Shown here one piece after another: positions 1-12,189 of a stretch of DNA of 64,000 nt (position 1 is the first letter of the stretch; every line of letters begins with the position of its first letter). This DNA is from Macrocybe gigantea (Eukaryota > Basidiomycota > Agaricomycetes > Agaricales > Callistosporiaceae). Location: the NCBI GenBank assembly GCA_011319805.1, contig SJRY01000329.1, positions 62,001-126,000 on the forward strand. Direction: 5' to 3'. The notes under the pieces are model-generated. The model was not told the origin of the DNA, made no database searches, and worked only from the letters and a program-made list of their open reading frames with translations. The translations under genes and the position numbers were made by a program.

Positions 1-111
1 CGATGTCGCGATAGGCCTGATGGAGGAGTGCGGCGACCTGGGCGGTGGACGTGTTGGGGGCGGTGGTGTCGGGCGGGGCGGCGGGTCGGCGTCGTTGAGG
101 ACAGTGGCCAT
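1..111 (-). CDS. 5' end of an unrecognised gene, cut by window edge
   Basis: Only the first ~37 codons are present. The ATG sits at 111 in a good context (cgccATGG) with a TATA box about 45 bases upstream. The reading frame from the ATG (MATVLNDADP...) turns into a proline-rich run. If one C is added to the CCC at 83-85, the frame becomes alanine/threonine-rich and ends in a helix-like stretch (STAQVAALLHQAYRDI), which looks like real protein. A one-base loss is therefore likely here, as elsewhere in the window. The product cannot be named from so little sequence. Confidence 0.5.
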   Translation of the reverse strand, partial: MATVLNDADPPPRPTPPPPTRPPPRSPHSSIRPIATS

Positions 112-154
112 GGCGGAAATTGAAGGGGGAGGGGATGGAGTGGGGGGGTCCGCA

Positions 155-162
155 TTATATAA
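155..162 (-). promoter_or_regulatory. TATA box of the gene starting at 111
   Basis: TTATATAA lies 44 bases upstream of the ATG at 111, a usual distance for a fungal TATA-driven gene with a short leader. The element is nearly palindromic, so orientation comes from the neighbouring ATG. Confidence 0.45.
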
Positions 163-1938
163 GGCTGGGCTTGGGAACAGCTGAGCGGAGCAGACGCTCG
201 TTCTCACCGCTGCGTCGGCACCGCCGTTCCGACGCTGACCCCGGACACACCGTCCGCCAACTGCCGCCAATCATCTGACTCGGGGGCCCTGCCTCGTGTT
301 GCCCAAACTGGGCTCGAGAAGGGCGCTCCCCCGCCGCATGTATTCGCTGTCATCATCCGCTTCGGCATCCATCCCGGCCAAAGTCTCGTGCTCACCGCAT
401 GCTGTCATTCGCCGCCTCCCACCTGATTCCATGTCCGGCGCCCCGAGGAAATTCTTATCTCAACACGCCTCTTGGGTCCTGCAAACTGCCGGTCACATCA
501 AACGCCCAATCGTCTTCTCGTCCGACGTCCTTGGATCACCACCACCGACGAACACACCGGGCCTGGCGGAGATCTCGACGAAAGAGGGCGCTGATCGCTG
601 ATCTCACCCATCATCCTTGTCGGCACCACGTCGTTTGAATTTCTCTTGCATGTTTTCTCTACCAGTGCATAACGTCACGCATGCGCTCGAAAGGTGGCCT
701 GCGTGTCCACGCCACATCCCAGACGAGACGCCGTCAAAATTCTTCAAGCACGCTTCTGCTCCTCGGCCGCCTTGGCCCACGCCGATTGGCGTCCGACCGA
801 CGTCTGCGGCCTTGACGCACGTCGCGTGACCTTTATGTCGTCTCCAGCCATTGAGCGCGTCTCGTGAGGTTCGTCACGGTGCAGCCTGAGGCGTGGAAAC
901 CTGTGACGGTCGTTCACAAAGCCACACCGCAGTATCTTGCAGCAGAGACGGACAGCGACCGTCGAAAGCTGTGGCTGGCCGAGGCGTTTTCGCGCACCGT
1001 CGGTGAATCAAAACACGCCTCTGGCGTTCCCGTTCTGTGTTCTGTGTTCTGACCCTCATCCACCGCATCGCTCTCAAGGTCTTTACGCCAGCCGAGGCCG
1101 ACCCGCGCCATGAGCTTTCAGATATCTGGCGAACACGAGCAGCTTCAGAGTCGAGTTGCCCGCTCCTTCGTCGGTCGTCAAATAAGCACGCCCGATGCTT
1201 GGTGATGATTCGGATCTCCAAGCGGCATCCGGGCATTCTGCTTCGGATGGCCGAGCTTTTGTCGCCCATCCAGAAGGTTGCTTTCAAGCCGCGTCTCACG
1301 CTGCAGCAGGCGGCATCGTGTGGAGCGCAGCCATCCCAGACGCGCTGTTTAGCGGATAGTCCGCCGTTCCGAAAGGGGATCCACGGCCATGAAGGTTTTC
1401 TGCACGTATTGACGTGACGACGAGATCCTCGGACAGTCTGCAATAAGCTGTGTGAACGCGTAAAAAAAACTCATAAACAGACAGGTTGGTCAGGGAACAA
1501 AAAAATCGTACAGGAAAGAAAGAGATGGAAACGACCAACTCTCTGAGCAAACGACCTATCAAGGCTCGGACGTTATTCATTGTATTATTGCCCAAAAAAA
1601 AATAGAGTATGCTATGACTATTTGATACAGAACACCGTCTCAAAAGGCAGCAAACAGAATGATAGTAAGCATGCATGTACGATAACACAGATGAGAGTTG
1701 CGAACGAAAATGAATGAGTAGATGCGTGAATTTTTTTTTTTTTTGATTCGAGTCCTTTTTTTCCTCTTTGCAATTTGCGGTTTATGCAGGCGGCACGAGC
1801 GATGGGTCGAACACGCCAAGATCTAGCATCCATCATCAGCCAACGCTGCGACACACCACCAAACGAAAAGACGAAAAAACCTACCACCCTGCGAAGAATT
1901 ATTCTCTACGCTGTCTTTTTCAGCAGGATCGAGTCCGC
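163..1938. other. Intergenic region without a supported gene
   Basis: The left 1.2 kb is GC-rich with arginine/serine-rich frames open on both strands, none with recognisable motifs or convincing splice structure. From about 1450 to 1930 the sequence becomes AT-rich with several A or T runs, fitting 3' flanking DNA of the gene ending at 1939. I see no repeat or RNA gene. Confidence 0.5.
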
Positions 1939-3725
1939 CTAGGAAAAGTCATACTCGCCTTGCCCGTTCGGGGCCTGCAGAGAGTCCATCACCGGCTCCT
2001 CCGTCGGTCCGTCGTCCTTGCTCGTAAACGCAATGATCCCCCCACCAGCTTGCTGCTGCTGCTGCGATGGCTGCGGTTGCTGTGGCGTCTGCGAAGGCTG
2101 CGGATGCGGCGACGTCATCCCGCTCGCTGCTGCCCCATTCGCTGCGCTTCCACCGGAAGCAGCGCCCGAGGTCCCTTTAGCGGCTGCGCCGACCGGTGCC
2201 GGCGCACCATGCTTGGACGCCTTGCCTTCAATCCTGCGCACAAACTCGCCCCAGCACGCGCGCTCGTCAGAGCCCATGGCCTCGTATTGTTCCCTGAGCG
2301 AGCCCTGCGCCTTCTTCCACACGCCACGGTGGCGGCACACGGTGCTCTTGACATACCGGCTCCCAAACACGCGCTCAAACGCCTGGCGCTGCGTCATGCT
2401 CGTCCCGTTCGGCGCGCTCGCGATGAGCAGGTCCATCGCGCTGAACCCTGCCGTGAGCTCCGCGACGGTGTAGTCGTTTGGCCATCGTTTCAGCGGCGGA
2501 TGTGGGTGGTAGGGTATCGGCGCCGCGGACGATGGCGGGTTCAGGAGGTGCTGCGGTAGCGCGTTCGTCGATGGGGAGGCTGAGGGCATCGTCGTTGTGC
2601 TCGTCGCTGCGGCAGCAGTGTTGGGCGGCGGGGCGGGTCGATAATACGGCGAATGCTGGAAAGTGTACGCGCCACTGGCTCCGCTATTGGTATTCATGTT
2701 GACGAGCGGGCCGCTCGGATTCGGCGCAGCATTAGACACGACGGTCGGCGGCTGTATTTGTTGCACGTGCGTCGCCGACGAGGAAGACGTCGTGGCCGAG
2801 ATCGGCGGCGACATGGGTGAGGCGAGGTTCTGCATGATGCTCTCTGAGGCGGGTAGAACTCGTTCGTGATCTGCACCTGGACGGCATCGTCGGCGGGCCA
2901 GGCGCGGGCCGTTTCAGTGGATTCGGAGACTGGCTGGCGCAGACCGCAGGCGATCTCGGCAGCAGTGGCGTGTGCAAGCTCGACGACTTGGATTGCAATC
3001 CGACTTCCTCCTCGAGACCCGGACACGATGCCTCGCTGAGGCCTTCCAACAAGCTTCTCCGGATCCGATACAACAATCTCTGTTGCGATTCCACCATTCG
3101 CACCGTGGCGATGGTATGTTGCTCCATTTCCCGGACTCGGGGTTATACGTGTCCAAATAGGTGTTCATCGTCAGACCGAGATCCGTCGTCAGAGATGTAA
3201 ACCGAGAAAGCTGAAAGTACGGAAAGGTGGCGATCATGTGCTGCAGTCGCAGAGGTTCCGTATCGGCCTGATGAGCAACACATCGGGCAAGTCAGTAACA
3301 ATATCATATCAAGTGTTCTGCGATGTTCCTGCATCACATCCTCAGAGAGCATGTCCGATGTGCCAGCAATTGCTTCACAACGTTGATTAAATGACGTCTC
3401 TTACTTTGTACCAGAATATGATCGTCACCGATCGCTTAAAATCCTCGACTTGTTTCTTCATATCCGACTCGACGTCTTCAGACGCCGCGGGGGGCGGCCT
3501 CGCGCGCATGCCCGCATCGCCGTTGACAGCGACCACGTTCCCTGAACCGGGGACCTTGGACGCGCCGTTCGCAGACGGGCTGCGATGATGACCAGCAGCC
3601 TTGTCCGGCATCGGGCCAGGCGGGGCAGGTATATTCAGCGCCTCGTGCAGAGAATTCGAGTTTAAGGCAGACACCGCATGGCCGTGACGGTGCAGCGTGT
3701 TCAGCGGGTTGATGTACGACTCCAT
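1939..3725 (-). CDS. Glutamine/proline-rich putative regulatory protein
   Basis: I do not recognise the family. Translation starts at 3725 (MESYINPLNTLHRHGH). The first exon ends at a GTAAGAG donor near 3405 and the second begins after CTCATCAG near 3267. The N-terminal half holds a compact conserved-looking block (IFWYK|ADTEPLRLQH, then a helical region with ESQQRLLYRIRRSLLEGL). The middle is rich in S, T, P and A. The C-terminal third has a basic, helical domain (LKRWPNDYTVAELTAGF, then FGSRYVKSTVCRHRGVWKKA) followed by a glutamine/proline tail. The composition suggests a nuclear transcription-related protein, which is inference. Three one-base losses break the frame: near 3123 (TGG), 2993 (CGG) and 2853 (CCC). 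Adding one base at each joins the frames smoothly. Confidence 0.6.
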
Positions 3726-4507
3726 CCGGGCTGGCTCGTCGAGTCTGGGTTAGCTGGCTCCAGCTGACGGGCCAAAACCAATTGGGAAAGCAACAAAAAG
3801 GTCCGAGCAAGCGTTCTGCGTTTCGTTTGACAAGAGGCATACATGAGTATTAAAAAATTGTTATCCGGCGCGTCAACGGAGGCTTGTCGATGGCAGCACG
3901 GAAGAAAGGGGGCCCTCACCAAATGCGCTGGGTCTCCGATGGCGGCCTCCGTTGGAGGACCCTTGTGGACGAGGAGGAACACAGCTGCCATGAGCCGTTT
4001 CGGCGAGACCCGGACTTGGTCCGTCGCTGTCACAAATAGTCCACAACTCCAGTCCACACGTCCATCAACCAAGCTGCAACTCAACTCGAAGGCATACAAG
4101 AAACCGTGGCGACTCGTCAGGAAGGCTGCTGCACGCTCCAGGCCAATGCGGAGGTCCTCCCACGACGAGAAAGGTGACAGCGAATTTTGCACAAAACTTC
4201 CACCTGGGTAATGGGCCATCACCTCGTCTCTGCGTTCTTCCGTTTCTTTCGCTGTCTTCTGTTCTTCGTCGTGTTGTTCTAGCTGTACTTGTTGCTCTTG
4301 CAGTCCGGCATCCAGCTGCTTCCGCTCAGCTTTGCGATCCTCTTTCTTCCACTGACGCCGTTCTCTGGGCTTCATGTCCTCCTCGCGTTCCCGTCTTTCT
4401 TTTTTTCTGTAATCTTCCACAAGTCCTCCATAGCTGCTGAAGATCATACACAGAAGAATCTCGAGTTGATCCCCTCTTCCTTTTCCCTCTTCATTCGCTA
4501 CAGTCAC
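3701..4507 (-). CDS. Doubtful coiled-coil ORF
   Basis: A 268-codon frame opens at 4507. Residues about 30-95 are strongly charged and coiled-coil-like (RKKERREREEDMKPRERR and a following E/Q/K-rich stretch), which is unusual for a chance frame. The rest is less convincing. It overlaps the first exon of the gene starting at 3725 by a few bases on the same strand, so it could instead be the leader of that transcript. A weak CTATAAG lies right beside the ATG, too close to serve it. I do not recognise a family. Confidence 0.3.
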   Translation of the reverse strand: MTVANEEGKGRGDQLEILLCMIFSSYGGLVEDYRKKERREREEDMKPRERRQWKKEDRKAERKQLDAGLQEQQVQLEQHDEEQKTAKETEERRDEVMAHYPGGSFVQNSLSPFSSWEDLRIGLERAAAFLTSRHGFLYAFELSCSLVDGRVDWSCGLFVTATDQVRVSPKRLMAAVFLLVHKGPPTEAAIGDPAHLVRAPFLPCCHRQASVDAPDNNFLILMYASCQTKRRTLARTFLLLSQLVLARQLEPANPDSTSQPGWSRTSTR

Positions 4508-4513
4508 TTATAG

Positions 4514-4865
4514 ACTTTCACGTATTCCCGTACGCTCGCACTTCGCCATGGCGCATATCTTTTCATCTCCCATCTACACCAAAGCTCCCCTTGTATCTAG
4601 TTGAAGTGAAAACTCTTCATGGCTCTGCCATGGCATAATCGGAGAATGTTATCCAATGCCGTGCACGGCTGGACCCAGCACATGTACAATATCTAACTTG
4701 CTTCCATTGTTCCAACGCTCAGTTTCAACAAATTCCCTGTGTGGATTGTGAGTGACAGGGTGTGACAGGGTGAAAAAAAAAGTATGTTGATGCAGATACA
4801 TGTACACAGCAAAGGTGTCAAGGACGTTCCATACAGATAGGTTAAAAGGAAACAACGGTCTTGGA
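4514..4865. other. Intergenic stretch
   Basis: About 350 bases between the start of the doubtful ORF and the stop codon of P450-A. Low-complexity A runs are present near 4775 but no gene, repeat or clear promoter is visible. Confidence 0.5.
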
Positions 4866-7278
4866 TCAGTCCACACGCCTAACTCTCAACGGCATCTTAC
4901 ATCCGCCAAGCCCCGCAAGTCGCGGACGCGGCAGAATAGACCTGTGCACTTCCACAACTGTCTCCGGTCCATCGGGCAGCTCGAACCTGTAATTCCTTAT
5001 CAGCACAGACAGCGCAGCCTGTAAGTCACCAACCAGCACATCAGCAAATTGAACCAGAGAAAAAAAAAAAAGAAAAAAAAGTCGAGACGCCGAGCTCGTC
5101 GACGGACGGTGACGTACCTTGAATTCCGCCAGCGCGAAATGCCTGCCCAAGCAGATCCTAGCCCATCAGAGAACGTCAAGAGGTGTCGATGCCCTTGGAT
5201 CTCCTTCGCAGGAACGGTAAAGTCCTCCAACCATCGCTCCGGCTTGAACTCCCTCGCGTCCGGGCCCCAAAACGCCTCAGACCTATTCATGAGGTGTATC
5301 GGCGACGAGACCACGGTCCCCTTCGCGATCGCGAGACTCGTCACAGTCTTCCCTGACTTTGTGATGATCGGCTGGCTGAACGGGATCACGTCGTCTTCGG
5401 TGGCCTATAACAGGAAGACGGTGTCAGAACGCGCACCACTACCGCTACGGCACGGGCCATATACGCACGACTCTGGTGGTCTCTGACACGGGAGGATGCA
5501 GACGTAGGACTTCGTGGACCACCGCATCGAGGAACGGCAAGCCCGTAGCCAGCTGTTCCCACGTCGGGTCCGTTCCGGTGAACTGCGCGAGCTCTCGGCG
5601 CAGTTTCTCCTGCAAATGAGGTTTTCTCGACAGCTCTATTAGCGCCCACTGATTTAGGAAGTGTAAATTCCAAGCCATTCTAGAACCAGACATGGCATCT
5701 TACAGTGAGACTGACTGGAACGAGCGTCAATCAGCAGCGCTTGACTATACAAGGAATTGTGAGCCTTACTGGATGTAGTTTCATATCCTGTAACTCGGGG
5801 ATGAACAAAAAAAACTGAAGCTGTAGATGCAAGTGTCGCTCACCAGCCAGTAACAGGACGTTCTTCATACAATGCAAATAAGTCTTGCAACTGTGATGCT
5901 TTAACCGTTGCTTACCATCTGCAGTCGTCTATGAGGCTCGTCCGAATCTCGCGAGTTTTTACTTCAAGGACATACCTGAGCCACAACTTCCTCTTTTGTC
6001 ATTTTCAAGTCGGATGTCGTACTCTCGGCTTTGACTAGCACGAATTCAGTATCCAAAGTGCTTGTCTCCCGATACTTGGACTTACTAAGAAGACCAATGA
6101 TCGATTTCTCGCCGGGCCCCTCCTCCGCCAACAAGCCCTCTTTCTCCTTCCTGCTCCTCTCCAGCAACGCGTCCGCGATATCCTTCAGCGTCGCATGCAG
6201 CTTCCTGAACAGTCTGTTCTGCGCCGTCGGCAGCTTCTGCAGAGTGGGGAGGACGGGCCCCAGGAGGAATATGAATTTCGAGACGAGCCCGGTGTCCGCC
6301 GAGCCGATGGTCTCAAAGACTTCGACGACAGGCGGGTGCTTGCCGTCCAAGGAACCAAAGTCGTGCCCAAAGCCGGCGATCCCGATAGAGTCCAAGCTGG
6401 GACAACGTCGTAAAGTGCCGTTGGCACACGAAGCCAGACGGGACAACTTACGAGATGTGGTTCATCCTGTTCATTCAGATATGAAACAAAGGAGACTTTA
6501 GAGAAGAGAAAACCAATGCAGACCATTCTTGGACATCGATCAACGCTTCGCCGCCGTTTGCTTCCAGCGTCAAATCCCAATTGGTCACGACCTGGAAATC
6601 TGTTGAGCGATTTCAACGGGGAAAACGATCAACAAGTCGGCACGACCTTGTAAGACGAATCGTAGAAGACCGACGTGAGCCTCCGTATGGCAGCATTGCT
6701 GAACGCGGGGACAACGCCTTGCGCTGTCTAATCATTTCTTGAGCGAAGCAGCAGTCTAGCTCCTTTATGTCCTACCGTTTATGGCTTTCACCCTCCGCCC
6801 ACAGCAAGCCTCGTCCAAACTTTAAACAGACACCGAACAACGTAAAACCAGTCAAACCACAAAAAAAAACACAGAAAAGGACCCAGCCAGGATAAGCTAC
6901 GAAGCTCACCAGATTCTCGATGAACACCCGCGCCAGCTTGGTCTGGACGTAGCCGAACGTCTCCCGCGCGTAAAAGTGCGCGCTGGCCTTGGGGTCGCAC
7001 AGCACGATCTTGGAGGAGCCGAACCCGCCGGGCAAGACGAAGGCGGGGCCGTAGTCCTCGCACCACCGCTCGAACAGCGCCCCCGGGTCGTCTGTCGCGT
7101 TCAGCGTGTGATACAGCCCGAAGAGGATGCTCTGGCTCGGTGGGCCACGGAGCGCAGTCGTCCGCACCCTAGCGTGCGCAAAGAACTTTGCACGGAAGAG
7201 TGTGATCAAGGCATAGACCAGCCATAGGAGAGCGGCATAGTAGAATAAGTCTCCCCCGAGTTGTAAAGCAAGTGCCAT
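4866..7278 (-). CDS. Cytochrome P450 monooxygenase (copy A)
   Basis: Haem-thiolate monooxygenase, expected in the ER membrane. The N-terminus has a membrane anchor (residues ~1-28) and an RGP hinge. Further motifs are WAEGESHKR (helix C region), AGYETTS (helix I), the ExxR glutamate-arginine in HEVLRLHPP, FKPERW, and the haem loop FSDG...RxCLGR. I count 13 exons: 7278-6910, 6819-6776, 6723-6647, 6591-6524, 6466-6452, 6396-6086, 6034-5976, 5883-5844, 5787-5770, 5714-5704, 5648-5469, 5404-5118, 5018-4866. Exon 10 is only 11 bases and encodes ISLT after the helix-I motif. An upstream ATG at 7323 is in frame, but a TATA box at 7349-7356 would leave it no leader, so 7278 is preferred. One base is missing near 6707-6710 and one near 5160, the latter inside the haem loop. 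Confidence 0.88.
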
Positions 7279-7348
7279 TTTTTCACAGAACGCGAACAAT
7301 CGAAACAGTCGTGGACTCGTCACGGCCCCAACAGAGCGGATTGCTGTG

Positions 7349-7356
7349 TATATAAA
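7349..7356 (-). promoter_or_regulatory. TATA box of P450-A
   Basis: TATATAAA on the plus strand reads as TTTATATA on the gene strand, 71 bases upstream of the preferred ATG at 7278. It supports 7278 over the ATG at 7323. Confidence 0.4.
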
Positions 7357-8147
7357 CGATCCCGGGCAAGACAGAACCTTCCAGGGCCGTCATGGGTACG
7401 AGCCACGACCCATGATCAAAAGAACAGCGACGAGAGGCAGATGAATTGACCAGGTTAGGGCTTTACCTTTCCAGGATGGCCGGGAGTCTCTGCTTTCGGG
7501 TTCGGGAAATGGGATGTAGTGGACTGGACTTGGCAGGGCGGCGCCCGATCGCCATCATGGGCATCACGTAATGCTTCAGTCGACTAGTCTCGCGGTCCGG
7601 GGTCTCCGTTCCAGCTGCACGATCAGTCAAACTACGGCTGGAGCAGCCATCGCCTTCACTAACAATTCGTATTCTACAGTCACAATCAGCGCGGGTTAGC
7701 AAATACCCATCGCCACAGGAACGAGAAATCTCCCTGTTCATTCGTATCCACGGCCCTTCCCGACCTGCACTTTTCCTATTCCGCTGAGCTGGGAGCTTGC
7801 CCTTGCCAAATGACATGTGCTATGGCAATGGCGCAGGGTTGTACGCACGATCCTTCCAAACCACAAAAGGTTTGATGACCAACGAAATCAGGGAAGACAG
7901 CCTCAATTCACCCAGCATCCTGTTCATCTCAATGCTGGAACTTTGCAATGTCATCGACGTTTGCCTAACTGAGAATCCACCAGCTCATTGGCTACGAAGC
8001 CTCGTCTCATCGACATCCAGTCAAAGATCGACGCTCAGTTCATGTTCGGTGTTGTCTTTTTTCATTCTAGCAGCGAAACTTGTCCAGACTACTATATTAC
8101 AAAATGTTGTCACGGTGTGCATCTATGTGTGTGCTGTGCTCACTGAA
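7357..8147. other. Intergenic region between P450-A and the reductase
   Basis: About 790 bases that should hold the P450-A upstream region and the 3' flank of the reductase. A plus-strand open frame at 7797-8303 runs into the reductase 3' end and has no motif, so I treat it as chance. Confidence 0.5.
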
Positions 8148-11100
8148 TCACGAAAGAAAGCTCAAACCTATCCAATACCCGATCCACCGTTCGACGTCTT
8201 GGCTCTCCAGAGGGCGCAGGTTTGCCAGGGTCGGGCTCACGCTCTCCATCTTGCTCGTCGCAAAACTGGCCAAGCCGCCGGATTCGGCCTCCGTTTCGCT
8301 TGACGAAGACGCCATCGCAGCGTCGGCTCTCGAGATGGCTTGGAAAAAGTTCAGAAGCTTGATCGCAGGCTGAGGACGAGTCGAGCCGTCAGCGCGTCTG
8401 GCATAAAAAAAAACATATGGATTGTGTTTCCCGTTCTTACCACTTGCTGCAACTTTGCTTCACCGCAGTCCTGCCCGCATCCTCTAAGCGAGCGAACCAA
8501 TCACCGAAATCGACGAGCTCGAGATTTCTCGACAGCTTCTTCGCAAGGACGTCTCGGACGGCGGTCATCATGTCCTTCCACGGGATCGGTTTCGGATGAA
8601 CGACGTTGAGCGCTTTCGGTGCCTCGTGATCAGCGAAAGCAACGTCCAGTATCGATTTGGCGACTGCGTCCATCGGCAGCCAGGAAATGACCTTGCCGCA
8701 TGGCTCAGTATCCACAGAACCCATCGAGACGGCAAAAAGTCAGATCTGACTTACCCCTTCTCCGGCAGGAAGAGCTGCGAGTGCCAAACTCGACTTTACC
8801 AATATCGGAAACCAGTCCGACGTCGCCCATGCGCCGTTCGGTTCTCCGCCGCTGACCTGCCCGATCCTGAACGACGTGGCCCAAAGTCCGCTCTTCGCAA
8901 GAATCTAGCAAATACAGGTTGAGCTTTTTCGGGCATGAGCTCTTCAACATCGTGCATGTGGAACGTACGCGCTCAGCGACGTATTTGCTCTCGCCATAGC
9001 CGTTGCCAACAGCGAACTTGGGGTCTTCGACGACCTCTTCAGGATAAGGTCCGCTCGTGATATCCCATGATTGAGCAGAGGCCACAGAGGAAGTGAACAG
9101 GAAGCGTATAATGCTGGCATTCTTCGCCGATCGAGCCAGATCGATAAGGTGACGTGTTCCGCGGACATTTGAATCGTACGAGGGGAGGGAGAGGTTGAAG
9201 TCTAGTCTCCAAGCCGCATGAATTATGGTCGTGATGGAACCTGACAACTGTCGGAAAACGTGATTTGGTCTATAGATCCAAGCCATACGAGCGGAAAATC
9301 AAACGCACCTCCTGATAAGTCTCCTTTGCGAGACCAAGCTCCGGTTGAGCCGTATCCGCCGACAAGAATACCAGTTTCGGAGACTTCAACAAGCTCGTAT
9401 CGAAACCTCTGTCCGCGAAACGAGCCTTATGTCGCTCGAGCATCGAAGCACTGTCGGACGCTGGCCGGTTCAAGGCATATACGCGCTTTACGCGCTCGTC
9501 TCTTACGAGAGCAGCGAGAATCTCCGAGCCCAGGTTGCCCGAAGTACCCGTCAAAAGGACGACCAAGGCGTCTGACGGCGTCTGCCGGTCAGGACTGCGG
9601 GACAGCGGCGTCAACCCCTCTGAATATTTCTCGATCATTTCTGTGATCAGCTGCTCATGGCTAGCCGTCGCCGAGCCGTTGGGATGGGCGATCAGACCAA
9701 GAATATGAGACACGAGTTGCTCAATAGTGGGAAAAGAGTAGACTGTGTCTTGGGTAATCGCGTTTGCTGCCGCTTTAATATTCTCGTCCTCGGAGGACCT
9801 CAGAGCAGATACGATGCGGTGGCGCAGGAAGGTGGCGCTCAAACTTGTTAAATAGAATTAAATGACGTTCAACGAAATCACAAGACAAACCAACGTACCT
9901 GTCAAACCCATGCTCAAATAGATCGCTGGAAGGCGTGATGTTCTGTTTCGAAGAAAGGTCGATAGCTTGGCTGAGAAGCCACGACTCGAGATCGGATCGC
10001 GCGAAACTCGCTGGAGGCGTCGTCTCTGCTTCTTTGATACTGGACTCTACGGCTTCGTACCTGACAAAGCATCAGCCAGGCTCGCCGGTGCGAATAGTGA
10101 TAGCACAAACACTTCATTTATCTCATTCTCGTAGGCCACGATTGCTGCTTTTCGCATCACTGTGCCTTTACCCGTCCGAGGCAGAGGTTTCTCCTTAGAA
10201 GCGATCAGGATCATCTCTTTGAATATCCGGCTGAATGCCGGTGCAGCAGCGTTGGCCTCTTCTATGATAGACCTGGTATTCAGGATGACGGTGTGAGTGC
10301 AACAAAGAACGGTAAAATGCGAGGCCATCGACTCGTGCATACCAGAGCTGGTTTCTCAGTTTCGCGATTTGCTCGGCATCGCGAACGTCGATCTGCTCAT
10401 TGGGCTTGACCTCAATCAGGACGCCCGCCTCATCCCTTTCGCGGCCGAACATCACAACTCCTTGGACACTGTGAGCGTCAATTTGTATGCAAACAATGCC
10501 ACTATCACGACATGCGAAAACTCACAGCGGACTGCTCGCAATGATGTCCTCCATCGGAGCAGGCACCGTTTTTTCTCCCGACGAATGCACGATGACATCG
10601 TCAATTCGGCCAACTCTGATTATGAGATCAGGAATGTCAGAGCCACTCCTCGAGGGTCCAGGATCGTGAAAGACGCACATTCTCCACAAACCTTCCTTCG
10701 TCGGATGAGGTTCCCACAAATCTGATGTCGCATAACCCTTCACATCAGGTAAATTCTCCACCATAAGTTGATGGCTTGGCCACGTCTAGCAGATTAGATA
10801 AGATCCACCATTCACGGTGTGTGGGGAAGTGCGCACCAGAAGGTGACACTCGTATGTACCGTCGCCTTGCGGCTCCCATCGAACCTTGGCTCTCTCATGG
10901 AATTTCATGTATTGCCAGTCGTGCGGATCCTTTGTCGTGAAAACATGACATGGCGCACCAAACTCCGTACCTCCATAAACAGGACATAAACGAATGCCTC
11001 CGTCAGTGAGCTGGGCGCCAATTTTGGGCGCCAAGGACCCTCCCGAGTATGCCTGAAATCGCGCTGAATTCTTTTTCTTTTCACTTGAGGCAAGAAAGTC

Positions 11101-12189
11101 ATCAGGCTTACAATAAACTCGAGTGTGGAGAGGAACTTGACGGATTCCGGCGACGTGGACCAAATTGGAGGATAGCCGGGATTATCACGATGCAGTTCGA
11201 CTTTGTGACACGCGTGTGATCGATTATGTTTGCTGGAGATGGCATCACAGGAAGTGCGCTCGGAGTGGTGGCTGTCGGGGGATATAGCGCTATTGGAACA
11301 ATGCCATATAGAGGGTTCATCAATTGCATGTAGATGCCAAGCGTATGGAAGGGCGGCAACGCGAAGCAACCCATAGTTAAACGGGTCTTATAGTCTCTAA
11401 ATTCCGTTACTCCGGCTAAAAACAAGGAAAAAGGAGTTCAGACTGAGCCCTAATGAACGCGTTCAATGAGTTGCACGCACGATAAGATGACCACTGGATG
11501 AACGCAAGATGGGTCTCAGGTATGGCCTTTGGGAACCCAGTGCTTCCCGAGGAGTGCAGATACATGCAGACGTCATCCTTGGATGGCCGGACGAGTGGAC
11601 CTGGGTGGGGTTCGAACGGATGATCGGCCGTTTCGTGTCCCAGATACGGGTAGACTTCGGAGAGAGCAGGCACTTCTTCTACCTCCAGTACGAACTCTGG
11701 GTCGTGCTCCCGCAAGTGAGCCGTGATTCCGTCAATCAGAGGTTTAAGTGTGGTTTGGGTAGTCACCAGCCGGTGGCAGGAAGTCTTTTGCAAAAGATTG
11801 ACGACCGCCGCAGGCGAATTTCTTGGAGAGATTGGAAATGGCTGGATATGTTCTCAACACGCATGGAAAAGAACATACATTTCGAGGCTTACAATCAGGC
11901 CTGCAACGATCAAACCAGCGTTGATGGCCTGGTATAAGATTGCGTCTGAAAGTGCGATAAACGCGACGACATCGGGTTTGCTTATAGGCTTGGGTTGGAG
12001 AATATGAGCGACTCGATGGGCAGCCCGGCCAAACTCTGCATGAGTGATAACAGTGACAGAGCCGTTTTCGGGGTTGCCATACGTAAAAAAAGGCTGCTGA
12101 GGATTATTGACCAAATTGAACCGTATCACGTCGGGAATGAATAAATCCTCGTTGATATCCGGTAGGATTGGGGTGGGTGAAGCAGACAT
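8148..12189 (-). CDS. NRPS-like adenylate-forming reductase (A-T-R)
   Basis: Activates a carboxylic acid as an adenylate, loads it on a carrier arm and releases it by NADPH reduction to an aldehyde or alcohol. There is no condensation domain. Adenylation motifs in order: PFPISPRNSP, SSGSTGFPK (phosphate loop), YGGTEFG, TSDLW, VGRIDDVIVHSSGEKT and LPRTGKGT. The thiolation motif GFDSLS has its serine codon split by an intron at about 9850-9900. The reductase has a Rossmann loop GTSGNLGS, a YxxxK active site in GYGESKYVAER, and WLPMDAVA. The start at 12189 (MSASPTPILPD) is preferred over 12213. At least ten introns have good borders. One base is missing near 11162-11167, just after the VIIPAILQ segment, and one near 8454-8456, shortly before the last intron. 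The protein would be about 1,050 residues, normal for basidiomycete members. The substrate cannot be read from the sequence. Confidence 0.9.

Noticed and set aside
874..1443. Long minus-strand frame (189 codons) near the left end
   Set aside because: Arginine/serine-rich, no motif, and overlapping frames are open on the other strand, as expected of GC-rich non-coding DNA.
1768..2559. Plus-strand frame of 263 codons
   Set aside because: It is the antisense shadow of the glutamine/proline-rich exon on minus (leucine/arginine-rich).
7797..8303. Plus-strand 168-codon frame
   Set aside because: No domain; overlaps the last exon of the reductase in antisense.
11590..11640. tRNA-like GGTTCGAAC signal
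   Set aside because: It lies inside a coding exon of the reductase and no cloverleaf partner sequences surround it.
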